A stretch of 64,000 nt of DNA from Hyphomicrobiales bacterium (GCA_021775835.1 JAJFHC010000016.1:62001-126000); one strand, 5' to 3'. Shown: positions 51,948-61,311, counted from the first letter of the stretch. A program made the numbers and translations. Notes: generated by a model from the sequence alone, not told the origin.

Positions 51948-53126
51948 TCAATGGAGCGAAGCAACAGGGCCCGGCATGAATGTTTTATCGGCCTTCGTTT
52001 TCTGAATCGGGTTTCGCAGAGCAATGCGGGTGATGAGATACAGCGGAATGAAATAATACGTATAGATAATCAGGTTGCCTGTGGTCATCAGCACTGCTGA
52101 GTAGATATAGACAGCATTTCCCAAGGCGGTGTTGGGATGAATGAGACGCAGCACGACGTGCATTCCGATAAAGCCAATGATGCCATAATCGAACAGAATT
52201 TTTAGCCAGTCATTGTGCGGATTATTTTCCAACCCGGATTCGAAGAGCACGTAATCTGCCGCACCTGGCCCAAAACCCATCAGCTTTTGCCCGAAAGCAG
52301 CCACGTCGACTCTGTCCCACAGTTCGGTCGCGATCTCGGCCCGTCCAAGCGATACACTGTTGGCACTGATATTGATTTCATCGAACAAGGTCGCCATCAA
52401 TTCGAAAATCTGCAGCGAAAACAGCGCGAGGACGGAAAGTGCCATTACGATGAGGCTGGAGACCACCCGGCCGATCGAACGGTTAAAACAGATATACAGC
52501 CCCATCTCCAGGCACAGGACCATGCCGACGCCAAGAAACGCAATCCGCTTGAATGCGAGAACGAACAGGATCAACGTGATCAGCCCGCGCCCCCATTGAC
52601 GATCCTTGACATAATACAAGAACAACATGCCCGCGGGAAACGACACAACGGACTCCAGCAATTGCTGGCCGTCCGGACGGAAGATTCCGTAGTCTGCGGA
52701 CACGCCCCTAATGAGCACCACCGAGAGGGTCCCGATAATGCAAAACGCGAGCAACCCATCTGCAACAAAACGGGGCGCCCGGAAAAATACGACAAACACC
52801 AGAAGATAGGATCCGATGATCAACAGGTCTCTGGTGGCAAACCAGCTGAACACCTCTCCGTTCAATACAGCAAGAACGGCAATGAAACCGTAGCACAACA
52901 GCGCAAGAGCTCCATGTCTGTCGAGCTCGATTCGCCCTCGCAGGACCAGACCGAAAACCAGAAGAACCAGAAACGGCAAGGCATACAGCACGTACTTGAC
53001 GCTACTGTTGTCCAGCAGCTTTCCTGCATTCCAGGCGCTCATTACAACAACCATGACGACAGACAAAAGTATGCCGATCTGGATGTCGGTCCGGCTGGAA
53101 GCTGGTGGATGTGCACTTAAACTCAA
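51948..53126 (-). CDS. O-antigen ligase / polymerase (Wzy)-like membrane protein
   Basis: 392 residues from a TTG start at 53126 preceded by GAGGACAGG. About ten to eleven membrane helices, with one larger periplasmic loop containing SLGRAEIATELWDRVD and LMGFGPGAADYVL and then ENNPHNDWLKILFDYGIIG. The NPHNDWL segment is the typical O-antigen ligase family signature. It joins or polymerises undecaprenyl-linked glycan units in the periplasm, matching the flippase upstream and the Wzz-like protein downstream. Confidence 0.82.
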   Translation of the reverse strand: MSLSAHPPASSRTDIQIGILLSVVMVVVMSAWNAGKLLDNSSVKYVLYALPFLVLLVFGLVLRGRIELDRHGALALLCYGFIAVLAVLNGEVFSWFATRDLLIIGSYLLVFVVFFRAPRFVADGLLAFCIIGTLSVVLIRGVSADYGIFRPDGQQLLESVVSFPAGMLFLYYVKDRQWGRGLITLILFVLAFKRIAFLGVGMVLCLEMGLYICFNRSIGRVVSSLIVMALSVLALFSLQIFELMATLFDEINISANSVSLGRAEIATELWDRVDVAAFGQKLMGFGPGAADYVLFESGLENNPHNDWLKILFDYGIIGFIGMHVVLRLIHPNTALGNAVYIYSAVLMTTGNLIIYTYYFIPLYLITRIALRNPIQKTKADKTFMPGPVASLH

Positions 53127-53342
53127 TTGCCTGTCCTCAAACGGCCGGGGGGCACACGCCAGGTGCCCAAACGTCTCAATTCACAAGCCTGGCTTTGCAA
53201 AGTCCGGGCCAGAAACAGCGGCCCACATGCAAGTTGTTTGTCACGGACAACATTCATCTTGCATAAGTCTTTTTGACCCATACTCACGATGATACAGACG
53301 TTTCAGCACAAGTCTGAACGATGCCAAGTTAACGTTAACCGC
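53127..53342. other. intergenic stretch upstream of the O-antigen-ligase-like gene
   Basis: About 215 bp with no gene. It must contain the minus-strand promoter of the ligase-like gene. A perfect TTAACGTTAA palindrome at 53329-53338 lies just outside the second structured repeat. Confidence 0.35.
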
Positions 53343-53625
53343 TCTGGGGTCTGTTGAGTGTCAGGTTTGTGGTGTCGGTTTCACCAGATTTGTTCAGTTT
53401 CGGGTCATGAGGAGGAAGGACATGGTGATCATATTCAACGACGAATGGTGCGAAAATGGACAAATCTGGTGAAATCCCTGCGGGACGCGGCCGATTTCGC
53501 CTCTGGACAGCGTTGCGCGTTGCTTGAAGTGGCCGACACAACGGCGCAACCCGCGCCTTGCCAGAAACAAAATCAGCCACGCCGACGCTACAAACCTGAT
53601 ACTCAACAGACCTTAGCCAGAGGGT
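53343..53625. repeat. second structured repeat (about 280 bp), inverse relative of the element at 48606
   Basis: The ends 53348-53370 and 53590-53612 are 23-bp inverted repeats with one mismatch; CTCTGG/CCAGAG outside them extends the pairing. Inside, a perfect 15-bp inverted repeat TTTCACCAGATTTGT is at 53379-53393 and 53460-53474. The block 53503-53564 aligns without gaps to the reverse complement of 48657-48718; by hand I count 49 of 62 identities, including CCGCGCCTTGCCAG and CTGGACAGCGT. The architecture (outer stem plus two arms) is the same, while the outer stem sequences differ. Confidence 0.8.
53422..53472 (+). CDS. possible 16-residue micro-ORF inside the second structured repeat
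   Basis: ATG 53422 follows a perfect AGGAGG with 6-nt spacing and reads MVIIFNDEWCENGQIW before TGA. The stop lies in the right arm of the 15-bp inverted repeat. The Shine-Dalgarno is among the best in the window. There is no support beyond this; the first repeat has no equivalent with a ribosome-binding site. Confidence 0.25.
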   Translation: MVIIFNDEWCENGQIW

Positions 53626-53658
53626 CACAGATTGGTTCCTGTTTCCGGTGAATTCTTC

Positions 53659-55635
53659 ATGCGCGTAACCACATTCCTGAACCCAGTCTTGTTTTCGACC
53701 CGAACCGTACATGACGTCCGTGCTGTACTTCTGGCATTTTCGCTGCTTCCGTTTTTCGCAGGCCTGAAACTCTACCTTCTGTTCTGGTACCGGGAGACTC
53801 AAGGGCTTGATCCGTTAGCGGAAATCAGTGTCTACGCAATCATCACTTTGCTCGGCAGTGACCTTCTGATTTGCACATTCCTGGCCGGTGTGTATTTTCT
53901 CATCGGATGGAAGAGACGGTCTTCTTCCTGGCTCGACTGGCAAACACCGATCATGTTCGCCGTCCACGTCGCTGTCGTGTTGTTTTGCGTCATCAGTCTG
54001 AAGATCAATCAGATCTATGGCTCCCCGTTGACGATTTTTCATATCCGTCTTGCCGGCGATCTGAGTGTCATAAGTGGTTCAGTCCTGCCCCACATCGACA
54101 TTCCTGTAGTAACGGCACTGCTGCTGGGTTTGCTTTGTTTTCCCATTGCACTGATCCTGCACAGACGCTGGGCAGCACGATGGGACATTCCACGATGGCG
54201 TGTCTGGTCGGGTCTTGGCATTGTTTGCGCCGTATTGTTTGCGGGCAGCTATCTTTCTCTCCTGGGCGTCTACACCTATGGCCTCAAAAAGAACGCGGTC
54301 GTCAACTTCATCAGATATTACAAACCCCTTCCTCAGCATAAGGACTTTCAGAAGCTGGCCGCCAGGTTGCGAGCGTCGAAACCTTCCAGCAAGAATATCT
54401 ACGCTCCGTTGCATACGGGTGATGCATCGGATTACCAGGACGAAGACCTCAACGGCATAGCCCGTGGCCAGAATTTGATTCTCGTCATTCTGGAGTCGAC
54501 TGCAAAGACCTACATTGATCCCGACACGACACCGAACCTGAACAGATTGCTCAAGCAATCGATTGCCTTCCCCAACTATTTTACGACATCAGTTACGTCT
54601 TTTCAGTCCAACTATTCGATCATGTATTCCGATGAGGTCGGCGGCATCAGCGCCGTCGGGCATCCCAGCAGGATCTACAATGGGCCCCTGCCCGGCATCA
54701 GCCTGGCTGAAGCCCTGAAACGGCAGGGTTACCGGACAGCCATGTTCTCGTCAGGGTTTCTGTCATATAGGAACATCGGTTACCTTTGGCGGGACAAGGG
54801 GTTTGATCGGGTATACGGCGCCAATACAATCCTGCATGAGACCGGAGGAAGCGGCTGGTCTTGGGGGTCACAGGAATCACAGACAGTCGAGACCATGAAC
54901 AGATGGCTCGGTGAAAATCTTGATCAACCGTTTTTTGCGGCTTATGTCACCGCCTATCCACACCACCCATACAGCACGCCGACTCTTGAAACTCCGTTCG
55001 TCAATGACAGCTGGCGAAACCGGTATCGCAACTCGCTAAATTACGTGGATCAGAATATTGGTCGATTGCTGCAACATCTGGATGATCACGGACTGCGTTC
55101 GAACACAGCCATTGCGATCATTGGCGATCATGGGGAAACTCTCGACGACAGCCTTGCCGGGCATGGGATACGTATGGATCTCCCGGAAATTCAGGTTCCC
55201 TTCTACATCCATCTTCCCAAGTCTTTGATCGGTCAAAAGACACGTGCCGTACTGGCCAACCACCTGGACCTGGCACCGACTCTCACCGCCGCACTGGGTA
55301 TCCCTGCACCATCGGACTGGTCTGGGCGCAATTTGCTCGCATCCGTAACAGAGAACCGCAAGCTGTTTGTTCAGCGCAGTGGCAATAACCTCCAAAGCGC
55401 AATTGTAGACGGAAGCTACGTCTACGTTCACGATGAAAAGTCAAACCGCGACACGCTCTTCAGGCGTACCGCCGATGGACTCAAACCGCTATCGGGCACG
55501 CCGGAAAATGACAAACTGATCAAAAGCTACGGTCGGGCAACCAGACAGTTTAGTGACAGAGTCTTGCTGCGCCATCTGGAACGAGCCTGCACGTCGCCTC
55601 GTGGACCAAAAGGCGTTTGCAAAGTCTTGAAGTAA
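53659..55635 (+). CDS. sulfatase-fold membrane transferase (LTA-synthase-like)
   Basis: 658 residues from ATG 53659; a TTG at 53632 is less likely. Five N-terminal helices precede a large periplasmic domain of the phosphoglycerol transferase/LtaS type: metal site QNLILVILESTAKTY, nucleophile Thr/Ser region FTTSVTSFQSNYSIMYSD, and the late AIAIIGDHGETLDDS with Asp-His ligands. It probably decorates a periplasmic glycan with phosphoglycerol or phosphoethanolamine. It is the second enzyme of this fold in the locus (the other at 44140) and begins just after the second structured repeat. Confidence 0.85.
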   Translation: MRVTTFLNPVLFSTRTVHDVRAVLLAFSLLPFFAGLKLYLLFWYRETQGLDPLAEISVYAIITLLGSDLLICTFLAGVYFLIGWKRRSSSWLDWQTPIMFAVHVAVVLFCVISLKINQIYGSPLTIFHIRLAGDLSVISGSVLPHIDIPVVTALLLGLLCFPIALILHRRWAARWDIPRWRVWSGLGIVCAVLFAGSYLSLLGVYTYGLKKNAVVNFIRYYKPLPQHKDFQKLAARLRASKPSSKNIYAPLHTGDASDYQDEDLNGIARGQNLILVILESTAKTYIDPDTTPNLNRLLKQSIAFPNYFTTSVTSFQSNYSIMYSDEVGGISAVGHPSRIYNGPLPGISLAEALKRQGYRTAMFSSGFLSYRNIGYLWRDKGFDRVYGANTILHETGGSGWSWGSQESQTVETMNRWLGENLDQPFFAAYVTAYPHHPYSTPTLETPFVNDSWRNRYRNSLNYVDQNIGRLLQHLDDHGLRSNTAIAIIGDHGETLDDSLAGHGIRMDLPEIQVPFYIHLPKSLIGQKTRAVLANHLDLAPTLTAALGIPAPSDWSGRNLLASVTENRKLFVQRSGNNLQSAIVDGSYVYVHDEKSNRDTLFRRTADGLKPLSGTPENDKLIKSYGRATRQFSDRVLLRHLERACTSPRGPKGVCKVLK

Positions 55636-55670
55636 CGTCCCGATACAAAACAACGGCGTCTGTCTGGGTG

Positions 55671-57869
55671 TCACACATCGTCAATAATTACGGTCCCGCG
55701 CACCCGTGAGGAAACCGGGCGCAATGGCGTCATTGTCTGTTCGAGTTGACCTGCCGTCGATTTGTCACGCCGAATGACCGCAATCACATCGCTCGAAACT
55801 GCCAGCAATCCCGCCAGATCCTGGCCGGACGACAGCGTGCAGGCATCGACCACCAAGATGTCGTAGTCCCTGGCCAGCCCGGGGAGCAGTCGCGAAAGCG
55901 GCGCAATCGTGTCCCCTCCCACGAGCGCTGAGGACAGCGACGCAACCGAGGCGAATTTCAGATTGTTTTCAAGTCCCGTGAACACCGGAGTCACGATAAG
56001 ATTCCCGGTTCCAGATCCTGCCTGCGCCGGATTGGCGGTCGGCGATCCCGATGCAATTGAAAGGCACTGGCCAACATTGTCTCCATCGACCAGAAGAACC
56101 CGTGCACCGGCTTCGTTGGCGGCAAGAGCCAGATTGAGCGCGACCGTCGATTTACCGTGGCCATCCATGGGTGACGTTACGACAACAAGCCTACCAGATC
56201 CGGTCGATCCCAAGCTGCGCAAGAACTGATCGAGGCGTCGAAATGCCAGAGAAGTCGCGGAATCCGGGCGATGCAGGACAACTGCCGGCAAACCACTCGT
56301 GCTCAACAGTCCAGCACCTTTCGACAGGGGTTGTGCTTGCGCATCGTCTGTCAATTCATCGCCAGGGATCACGCTCAGAACCGGATAGCCAGTCAACTGG
56401 CCGATGCCGTCGACCGACTGCTTCGGCTTGCCAAAGCGTTCTCGTGCAATGACACCGACAGAGCCAAGGCCGGCCCCCACGAATCCGGCAAACAAGAGCA
56501 CCAGAAGCGTTCTCGGTCCCGCGTGACTTATCGGTGAAACAGCCTCCGATATCACCCGCGCGCCGGACGTATCAAGGCCATGTTGTTCACCGGTTTCTCT
56601 TGCCCGAACAAGAAAAGCTTCATAGACGATACGGCTCGCATTGACATCCCGTTCCAGGTTTCTGAGTCCCACCAGGCTCTGTTTGGTATTTTGCGTGCTG
56701 CGCTCAAGTGACCTGAGTTTCCTGGTGAGATCCGCGACGTCTGACTTGCCGCGTTCGAGTTCGCCGCGAATTGACGACCCGATCCGGGTCAGTTCCGCAT
56801 TTATCGAACGCTGAACGTCGGCCACCTGTGCACGCGCCGCCGCCAGTCTTGGATGACGCTCTCCCAGGGCCTGTTCCAGGACCGCTACTGTCTGATGGGC
56901 GTTGGCAAAACGATTCCGCAGTTGCGCGATGGCTTCAGACTGGATGGCTTCCGGCAGAACACCGGTATCGAGACCTTCAGTCTTGAGGCGCTCGATCTGT
57001 GCCGCCTTTGCACTCGCCTGGGATACTCTTGCCTGGGCGAGAGAAAGTTGCTCGGTCATCTGTGTGAGTCGATCTTCAGACAGCAGACGACCGTCCTTGC
57101 CGACACCAACATCGACGATGTTGTTCTCAATCTTGTAGCGCTCGACCTTCTTCTCAGCTTCATGCAGGCCACGGTTGAGCTCTTCGGCACGGGCGGACAG
57201 GGCTCCTGATACGCGCCGTGCAGTTCCCGCGTTTACGGTGACCTCCGACGCCACATAGGTCTGGGCGATAGCGTTGGCTAGCCTGGACGACTTTGACGCG
57301 TCGAGCGAGGTAACATGAAGATCCACCACATAACTGTTCTTGACGCGTTTTGCCTCGACAGACTTTCGGAAGAGTCGTAGCGCCCGCGCTTCACGTGGCT
57401 CACTGGACGTTTTGGATGGGCCCTTCAGAAAACTCAGAAGGGCTCTAGGCAAGTCGAGGGGTCCGGCAACCCTGCGGCCAAATTCTTCATCGTCGGCCAG
57501 GCCCTCTGAAACGACGACCTGACGCAGGACCTGGTCTGAGACCATGACCCGCATCTGGCTTTCCACTTGAGTGACATTTGCACCGTCAGACTGCGCCCGC
57601 GGCGTTACTTCCTTTTCCGTTACGTTGAGTCCTGCCGGCGGGATAAGGATGCGCGTCGATGCCGTGTACTTTCGCGGCACAACCGTAAGGACGGCAATTG
57701 CAAGCATGACTGCAATCAGGGCACAGAGGAAGACGAGAGCCTTGCGACGCCAGAGAAGTCCAACAATTTCGGCGACATCGAGGATCGGTGTACCAGTTTG
57801 TGACAATGTGTTCGAAATTGGCACAACCGGTGACGCCCCGTTGATATTTGGATTCTCAAATTGATACAT
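55671..57869 (-). CDS. Wzz / BY-kinase-like polysaccharide chain-length and export protein
   Basis: 732 residues from ATG 57869, preceded by TGAGGT; the frame to 58181 is an artefact. Wzz domain: membrane helix near 40-60 (ALVFLCALIAVMLAIAVLTV), a long coiled-coil periplasmic part, and a second helix at about 430-450. The C-terminal cytoplasmic ATPase domain has Walker A SPMDGHGKSTVALNLA, Walker A-prime VLLVDGD and Walker B DILVVDA. The C-terminus has no tyrosine cluster, the usual autophosphorylation site of BY-kinases, so it may be an ATPase-only GumC/ExoP relative. It regulates polymer length and export with the polymerase and flippase of the locus. Confidence 0.88.
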   Translation of the reverse strand: MYQFENPNINGASPVVPISNTLSQTGTPILDVAEIVGLLWRRKALVFLCALIAVMLAIAVLTVVPRKYTASTRILIPPAGLNVTEKEVTPRAQSDGANVTQVESQMRVMVSDQVLRQVVVSEGLADDEEFGRRVAGPLDLPRALLSFLKGPSKTSSEPREARALRLFRKSVEAKRVKNSYVVDLHVTSLDASKSSRLANAIAQTYVASEVTVNAGTARRVSGALSARAEELNRGLHEAEKKVERYKIENNIVDVGVGKDGRLLSEDRLTQMTEQLSLAQARVSQASAKAAQIERLKTEGLDTGVLPEAIQSEAIAQLRNRFANAHQTVAVLEQALGERHPRLAAARAQVADVQRSINAELTRIGSSIRGELERGKSDVADLTRKLRSLERSTQNTKQSLVGLRNLERDVNASRIVYEAFLVRARETGEQHGLDTSGARVISEAVSPISHAGPRTLLVLLFAGFVGAGLGSVGVIARERFGKPKQSVDGIGQLTGYPVLSVIPGDELTDDAQAQPLSKGAGLLSTSGLPAVVLHRPDSATSLAFRRLDQFLRSLGSTGSGRLVVVTSPMDGHGKSTVALNLALAANEAGARVLLVDGDNVGQCLSIASGSPTANPAQAGSGTGNLIVTPVFTGLENNLKFASVASLSSALVGGDTIAPLSRLLPGLARDYDILVVDACTLSSGQDLAGLLAVSSDVIAVIRRDKSTAGQLEQTMTPLRPVSSRVRGTVIIDDV

Positions 57870-58179
57870 TCTGACCTCAATCCGCCCCTTGGCAGAGTCC
57901 GACACAGGGTCGGCATTACGCCAACTGTTGGCACGAAACAGACCGAAACGCTCCATTAGGGAGCATTGATCAACGCAAACCGATGCAAGGATGGGACCAG
58001 CACATAGGCACTGCTCACATGTGCGGGAAAGCCTGGCAAGAATGCCGGCCGGTAACCCTAACGAACGGTGTTGATTGAACAAACCCTGCCGGTTGTTGAA
58101 CAATCGACCCTGCAGGGCTGCGACGAGCCCCGGGCGATGCTGCCCGATGTGATCAGAAAAACTCTCGAAAACCTTGACC
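57870..58179. other. divergent intergenic region, Wzz-like and TagA/WecG-like genes
   Basis: About 310 bp with no supported gene. It holds TTGTTGAACAA (58093-58103) and the palindrome CCCTGCAGGG (58108-58117), possible regulator sites, but no promoter I can defend. Confidence 0.35.
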
Positions 58180-58965
58180 ATGAAACAGATTCAACGCCTG
58201 CCCATTCTGGGGATCCCGATCGCCTGTCTCGACATGTCCGAAATGGTGCAACAGATCCGTGAAGTCCTGTCGATGCAGGACCGAAAGGCGCCTGGACGTT
58301 TCATATGTTTTCGCGACGTTCATGGTGTGGTCGCCGCACAAGATGACACGGTTCTAATGTCCGCCCACAAGGATGCCTTCCTGGTAGTGGCAGACGGCAA
58401 ACCACTGGCACTTCTCGGTCAAATTCTGGGGGTCTCTGAAATCAGACAGGTCCGCGGCATCGAGTCCCTACCGGTGTTGTGCAAAGCGGGTCTCGAACAC
58501 AGGTGGAAACACTACTTCCTGGGCGGCGCGCCCGGCGTGGCAGAAGAGTTGGCCAGTGAGATGTGTCGGCGATTTCCGGGCCTCATTGTCGCCGGAACGG
58601 AGTGCCCCCCGTTTCGTCCGCTATCGGAGGCCGAAACCACAGCAACAATAGACCGCATAAACGCTGCGGAAGCCGACATTGTCTGGGTTGGCCTTGGCTC
58701 TCCCAAACAGGACCTGTGGATGGCCCGAATGGCGCCCCGTCTTAAAGGTTGCCTGTGCATGGGCGTTGGTGCGGCGTTCGACATCCATACCGGCCGGGTC
58801 GCCCAGGCACCGGGCATCCTCCGCAAGATCGGGCTCGAATGGGCCTTCAGGCTTGCCCAGGAACCCCGCCGCTTGGCGGGCCGGTACTTCCATGCCATTC
58901 CCCGGTTTCTCTACCTCGTAGCCTCTGAACAGCTTCGACGGGGATTTCGCAGCCAAAATTCCTGA
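58180..58965 (+). CDS. WecG/TagA/CpsF-family glycosyltransferase
   Basis: 261 residues from ATG 58180; a TTG two codons upstream is the alternative. The family pattern is clear: DKDAF-type AHKDAFLVVADGKPLALLG, the FLGGAPGVAEELASEM loop, and DIVWVGLGSPKQDLWMA, then FDIHTGRVAQAPGILRKIGLEWAFRL. It transfers a sugar (ManNAc, GlcNAc, ManNAcA or glucuronic acid in known members) to the undecaprenyl-PP-linked first sugar. It precedes the initiating transferase gene, so the two likely make the first disaccharide. Confidence 0.92.
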   Translation: MKQIQRLPILGIPIACLDMSEMVQQIREVLSMQDRKAPGRFICFRDVHGVVAAQDDTVLMSAHKDAFLVVADGKPLALLGQILGVSEIRQVRGIESLPVLCKAGLEHRWKHYFLGGAPGVAEELASEMCRRFPGLIVAGTECPPFRPLSEAETTATIDRINAAEADIVWVGLGSPKQDLWMARMAPRLKGCLCMGVGAAFDIHTGRVAQAPGILRKIGLEWAFRLAQEPRRLAGRYFHAIPRFLYLVASEQLRRGFRSQNS

Positions 58966-59014
58966 CCAGCATCGAGGCGCCCTTCACTGGCACGATTCTT
59001 GAGTGGCACTGGGC

Positions 59015-60472
59015 ATGAGCAATATAACCGAAACGCGACACGGCCGGCTTGCAGGATCGGCCAGTTTCACCAGGCACATCGCACCGTGGCTGGGGATCGT
59101 TGCGTTCGCCTTCGATTTTTCGATCATCATTGCGTCGGCCATCTTGACCGGGGCAGCCTATCACATGGTCGTCTATGGCAGGATGGGGCACATTGAGAAT
59201 TATGTGTACGCAGGCCTGGTGGTCGCCATCTGCTTTGTGTCGTTGCGCTATTACGACAAGCGTTATGCCGTTGACCGGATCGACGTAGAGAAGAGCCGCA
59301 TCGCCAAGATCCTGGTGATGTGGAACATCGCGTTCATGTGCCTGCTCGTGGTCGGTTTTCTGACCAAGGCGACCGACATACATTCACGCGGCACAATCAT
59401 TGTGTTCTATGCAGCCGGCGCTGTTGCCTTGATCGCCATTCGCATGACTTTGGGCACCGTTGTTCAGCAGGGCTACAAAAAGGGCTGGTTTGCCGCAAAA
59501 AGAGTCTTCCTCTGTGGCACCCGAATCCGGATCGACGAATTCTACCGGCGTTACCAGCCGGCTGGTCACGGTTTGACCATCGTTGGCGAGTGGCACTTGC
59601 CGGAAGATTTCGAAACACAGATCGATGGTAATCCCAATGCGGTCGACGACAATATGCGCCGGGCCGGTGCCTTTGCCCGAACGTTGGAGATCGACGACAT
59701 ATTTGTTGTGGCGCCCTGGTCGTCGAAAACCCTGATCGAGCGATGCACACAAACTTTCCTCTCGATACCGGCCTCCATTCATCTCAGCCCGGAAGCGCAT
59801 TTCGACAAATTTGCCGACATCCAGATTTCTCGCATTGGCGCATCGGCGGGGCTTAGATTGGCGCGGTCGCCTCTCACTCGGGCAGAAATTCTCGCAAAAC
59901 GCCTGTTCGACATTGTGGTTGCAAGCATGGCATTGGTCATGTTGTCACCGATCTTTCTGGTGGTGGCCGCGCTTACGTATCTTGAAGGCGGCAGGCCCGT
60001 ATTTTTCCTCCAACGCAGACACGGGTTCAACGAGAAGGAATTCGCCATCGTGAAGTTCCGGACAATGACCTGTCTGGACGATGGCGACGACATCCGGCAG
60101 GTCAAGGCCGGTGACCCGCGTGTCACACGTATCGGCAAGGTCTTGAGACGTTGGAATTTCGATGAATTGCCGCAGTTGATCAATGTGATCAAGGGAGAAA
60201 TGTCGCTGGTGGGGCCGCGGCCCCATGCCCTCGCCCATAACAGGGATTTTGCCAACAGAGTCGCGTCTTATGCCAGGCGGCACAATGTAAAACCTGGCAT
60301 TACCGGATGGGCGCAGATCAACGGCCTGCGCGGAGAGACCGACACTGCAGCGAAAATGCAGGCGCGCGTTGCACATGACCTACACTACATCGACAATTGG
60401 TCGATCAGCTTCGACATTTACATTCTCGCCATGACGATCCTTTCAAGAAAGGCTCGCCGGAATGCGGTTTGA
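59015..60472 (+). CDS. undecaprenyl-phosphate sugar-1-phosphate transferase (polyprenyl glycosylphosphotransferase)
   Basis: 485 residues from ATG 59015; GTG 59003 is an alternative. Four N-terminal helices, a Rossmann-like central domain (RVFLCGTRIRIDEFYRR), then a fifth membrane segment and the catalytic domain: KRLFDIVVASMALV, FKFRT-type AIVKFRTMTC, and VGPRPHALAHN followed by KPGITGWAQINGLRGE. It starts polysaccharide synthesis by loading a hexose-1-phosphate, probably glucose or galactose, onto undecaprenyl phosphate. Confidence 0.93.
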   Translation: MSNITETRHGRLAGSASFTRHIAPWLGIVAFAFDFSIIIASAILTGAAYHMVVYGRMGHIENYVYAGLVVAICFVSLRYYDKRYAVDRIDVEKSRIAKILVMWNIAFMCLLVVGFLTKATDIHSRGTIIVFYAAGAVALIAIRMTLGTVVQQGYKKGWFAAKRVFLCGTRIRIDEFYRRYQPAGHGLTIVGEWHLPEDFETQIDGNPNAVDDNMRRAGAFARTLEIDDIFVVAPWSSKTLIERCTQTFLSIPASIHLSPEAHFDKFADIQISRIGASAGLRLARSPLTRAEILAKRLFDIVVASMALVMLSPIFLVVAALTYLEGGRPVFFLQRRHGFNEKEFAIVKFRTMTCLDDGDDIRQVKAGDPRVTRIGKVLRRWNFDELPQLINVIKGEMSLVGPRPHALAHNRDFANRVASYARRHNVKPGITGWAQINGLRGETDTAAKMQARVAHDLHYIDNWSISFDIYILAMTILSRKARRNAV

Positions 60473-60503
60473 ACGTTCCCTCCCGATCTCTGGACCGGAA
60501 AAT

Positions 60504-61097
60504 CTACTGACGAATGAGTTCTGCTTCGATGATGATCTCGACCTTGTCTCCAACCAGGCCATTCTTCACCGCATAAGTCATTCCCCATCGGCTCCGCTTG
60601 AGAGTGCCGCGGGCTGAGATACCGACCACTTCATGCTTGTCGCCGAACGGATAGGCGCCGGCCTTGTTCCAGGTGACGTTGAGGGAAACCGGCCGTGTCT
60701 TGCCGCGCAGCGTCAGGTTTCCTGTGACAACACCCTTGCGTCCACCCTTCTTCTTGGATCCGGTCAACACAAACCGCATGGTCGGATGTTTTCGTGAATC
60801 GAGGAAGTCACTGCCACGCACGTGCTTGTCGCGAGCCCGGTGGCCGGTATCGACACTTGCTGTCTGCACGGACACATCCACGCTCTTGAGCGACGGTCCG
60901 TCGGCATCGAAGACCACTGTTCCCGACGCCTTGCGAAACACGCCGAGGGTTTTGGCAAAACCGATGTGATGCACCAGGAAGGCAACCGTCACATGTTCAG
61001 GATCGAGCTTGAACTTCCTGGGCTCGGCTGAGACTGTACTGGCGCTGACCACAGCCGCAATCGTGACCGCCGCCACACAAAACAAGAATCGCAACAT
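60504..61097 (-). CDS. YceI-family periplasmic lipocalin-like protein
   Basis: 197 residues from ATG 61097, preceded by GGAGGGA; the longer frame is rejected. Signal peptide LFCVAAVTIAAVVSASTVSA, then the YceI beta-barrel with FKLDPEHVTVAFLVHHIGFAK, VDTGHRARDKHVRGSDFLD and FVLTGSKKKGGRKGVVTGNL. Family members bind polyisoprenoids in the periplasm. It is divergent from the creatininase-family gene and shows no functional link with its neighbours. Confidence 0.9.
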   Translation of the reverse strand: MLRFLFCVAAVTIAAVVSASTVSAEPRKFKLDPEHVTVAFLVHHIGFAKTLGVFRKASGTVVFDADGPSLKSVDVSVQTASVDTGHRARDKHVRGSDFLDSRKHPTMRFVLTGSKKKGGRKGVVTGNLTLRGKTRPVSLNVTWNKAGAYPFGDKHEVVGISARGTLKRSRWGMTYAVKNGLVGDKVEIIIEAELIRQ

Positions 61098-61311
61098 CAC
61101 GTCCCTCCCGGTATGGGCATCCGCGCAATGCCACTTCTTCTGGAAATCAATCGACCGGGGCGAAGAATATCGACAGTTTCCGCAATCATTATGGCGCGAT
61201 CGGAACTCTCTTCTCCTGGACTGCATTCATACCGGCCGCCAACGCAATTTTCTGTCGCCCAATACGCACCCTGCCCTTGACGATCCGATCCCCAGACCGT
61301 CTTGTGGGCAC

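Noticed and set aside
53127..53625. Intact insertion sequence between the ligase-like and LTA-synthase-like genes
   Set aside because: Inverted repeats exist but no transposase frame is present; at best a non-autonomous element.
53335..53802. 155-residue minus-strand and 97-residue plus-strand frames over the second structured repeat
   Set aside because: Composition and lack of ribosome-binding sites suggest chance frames across a palindromic element and the start of the LTA-synthase-like gene.
57870..58181. 104-residue N-terminal extension of the Wzz-like protein
   Set aside because: No family match, and ATG 57869 follows a strong TGAGGT site.
61009..61311. 101-residue N-terminal extension of the creatininase-family protein
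   Set aside because: It would overlap the yceI gene on the other strand; homologues start near ATG 61312.
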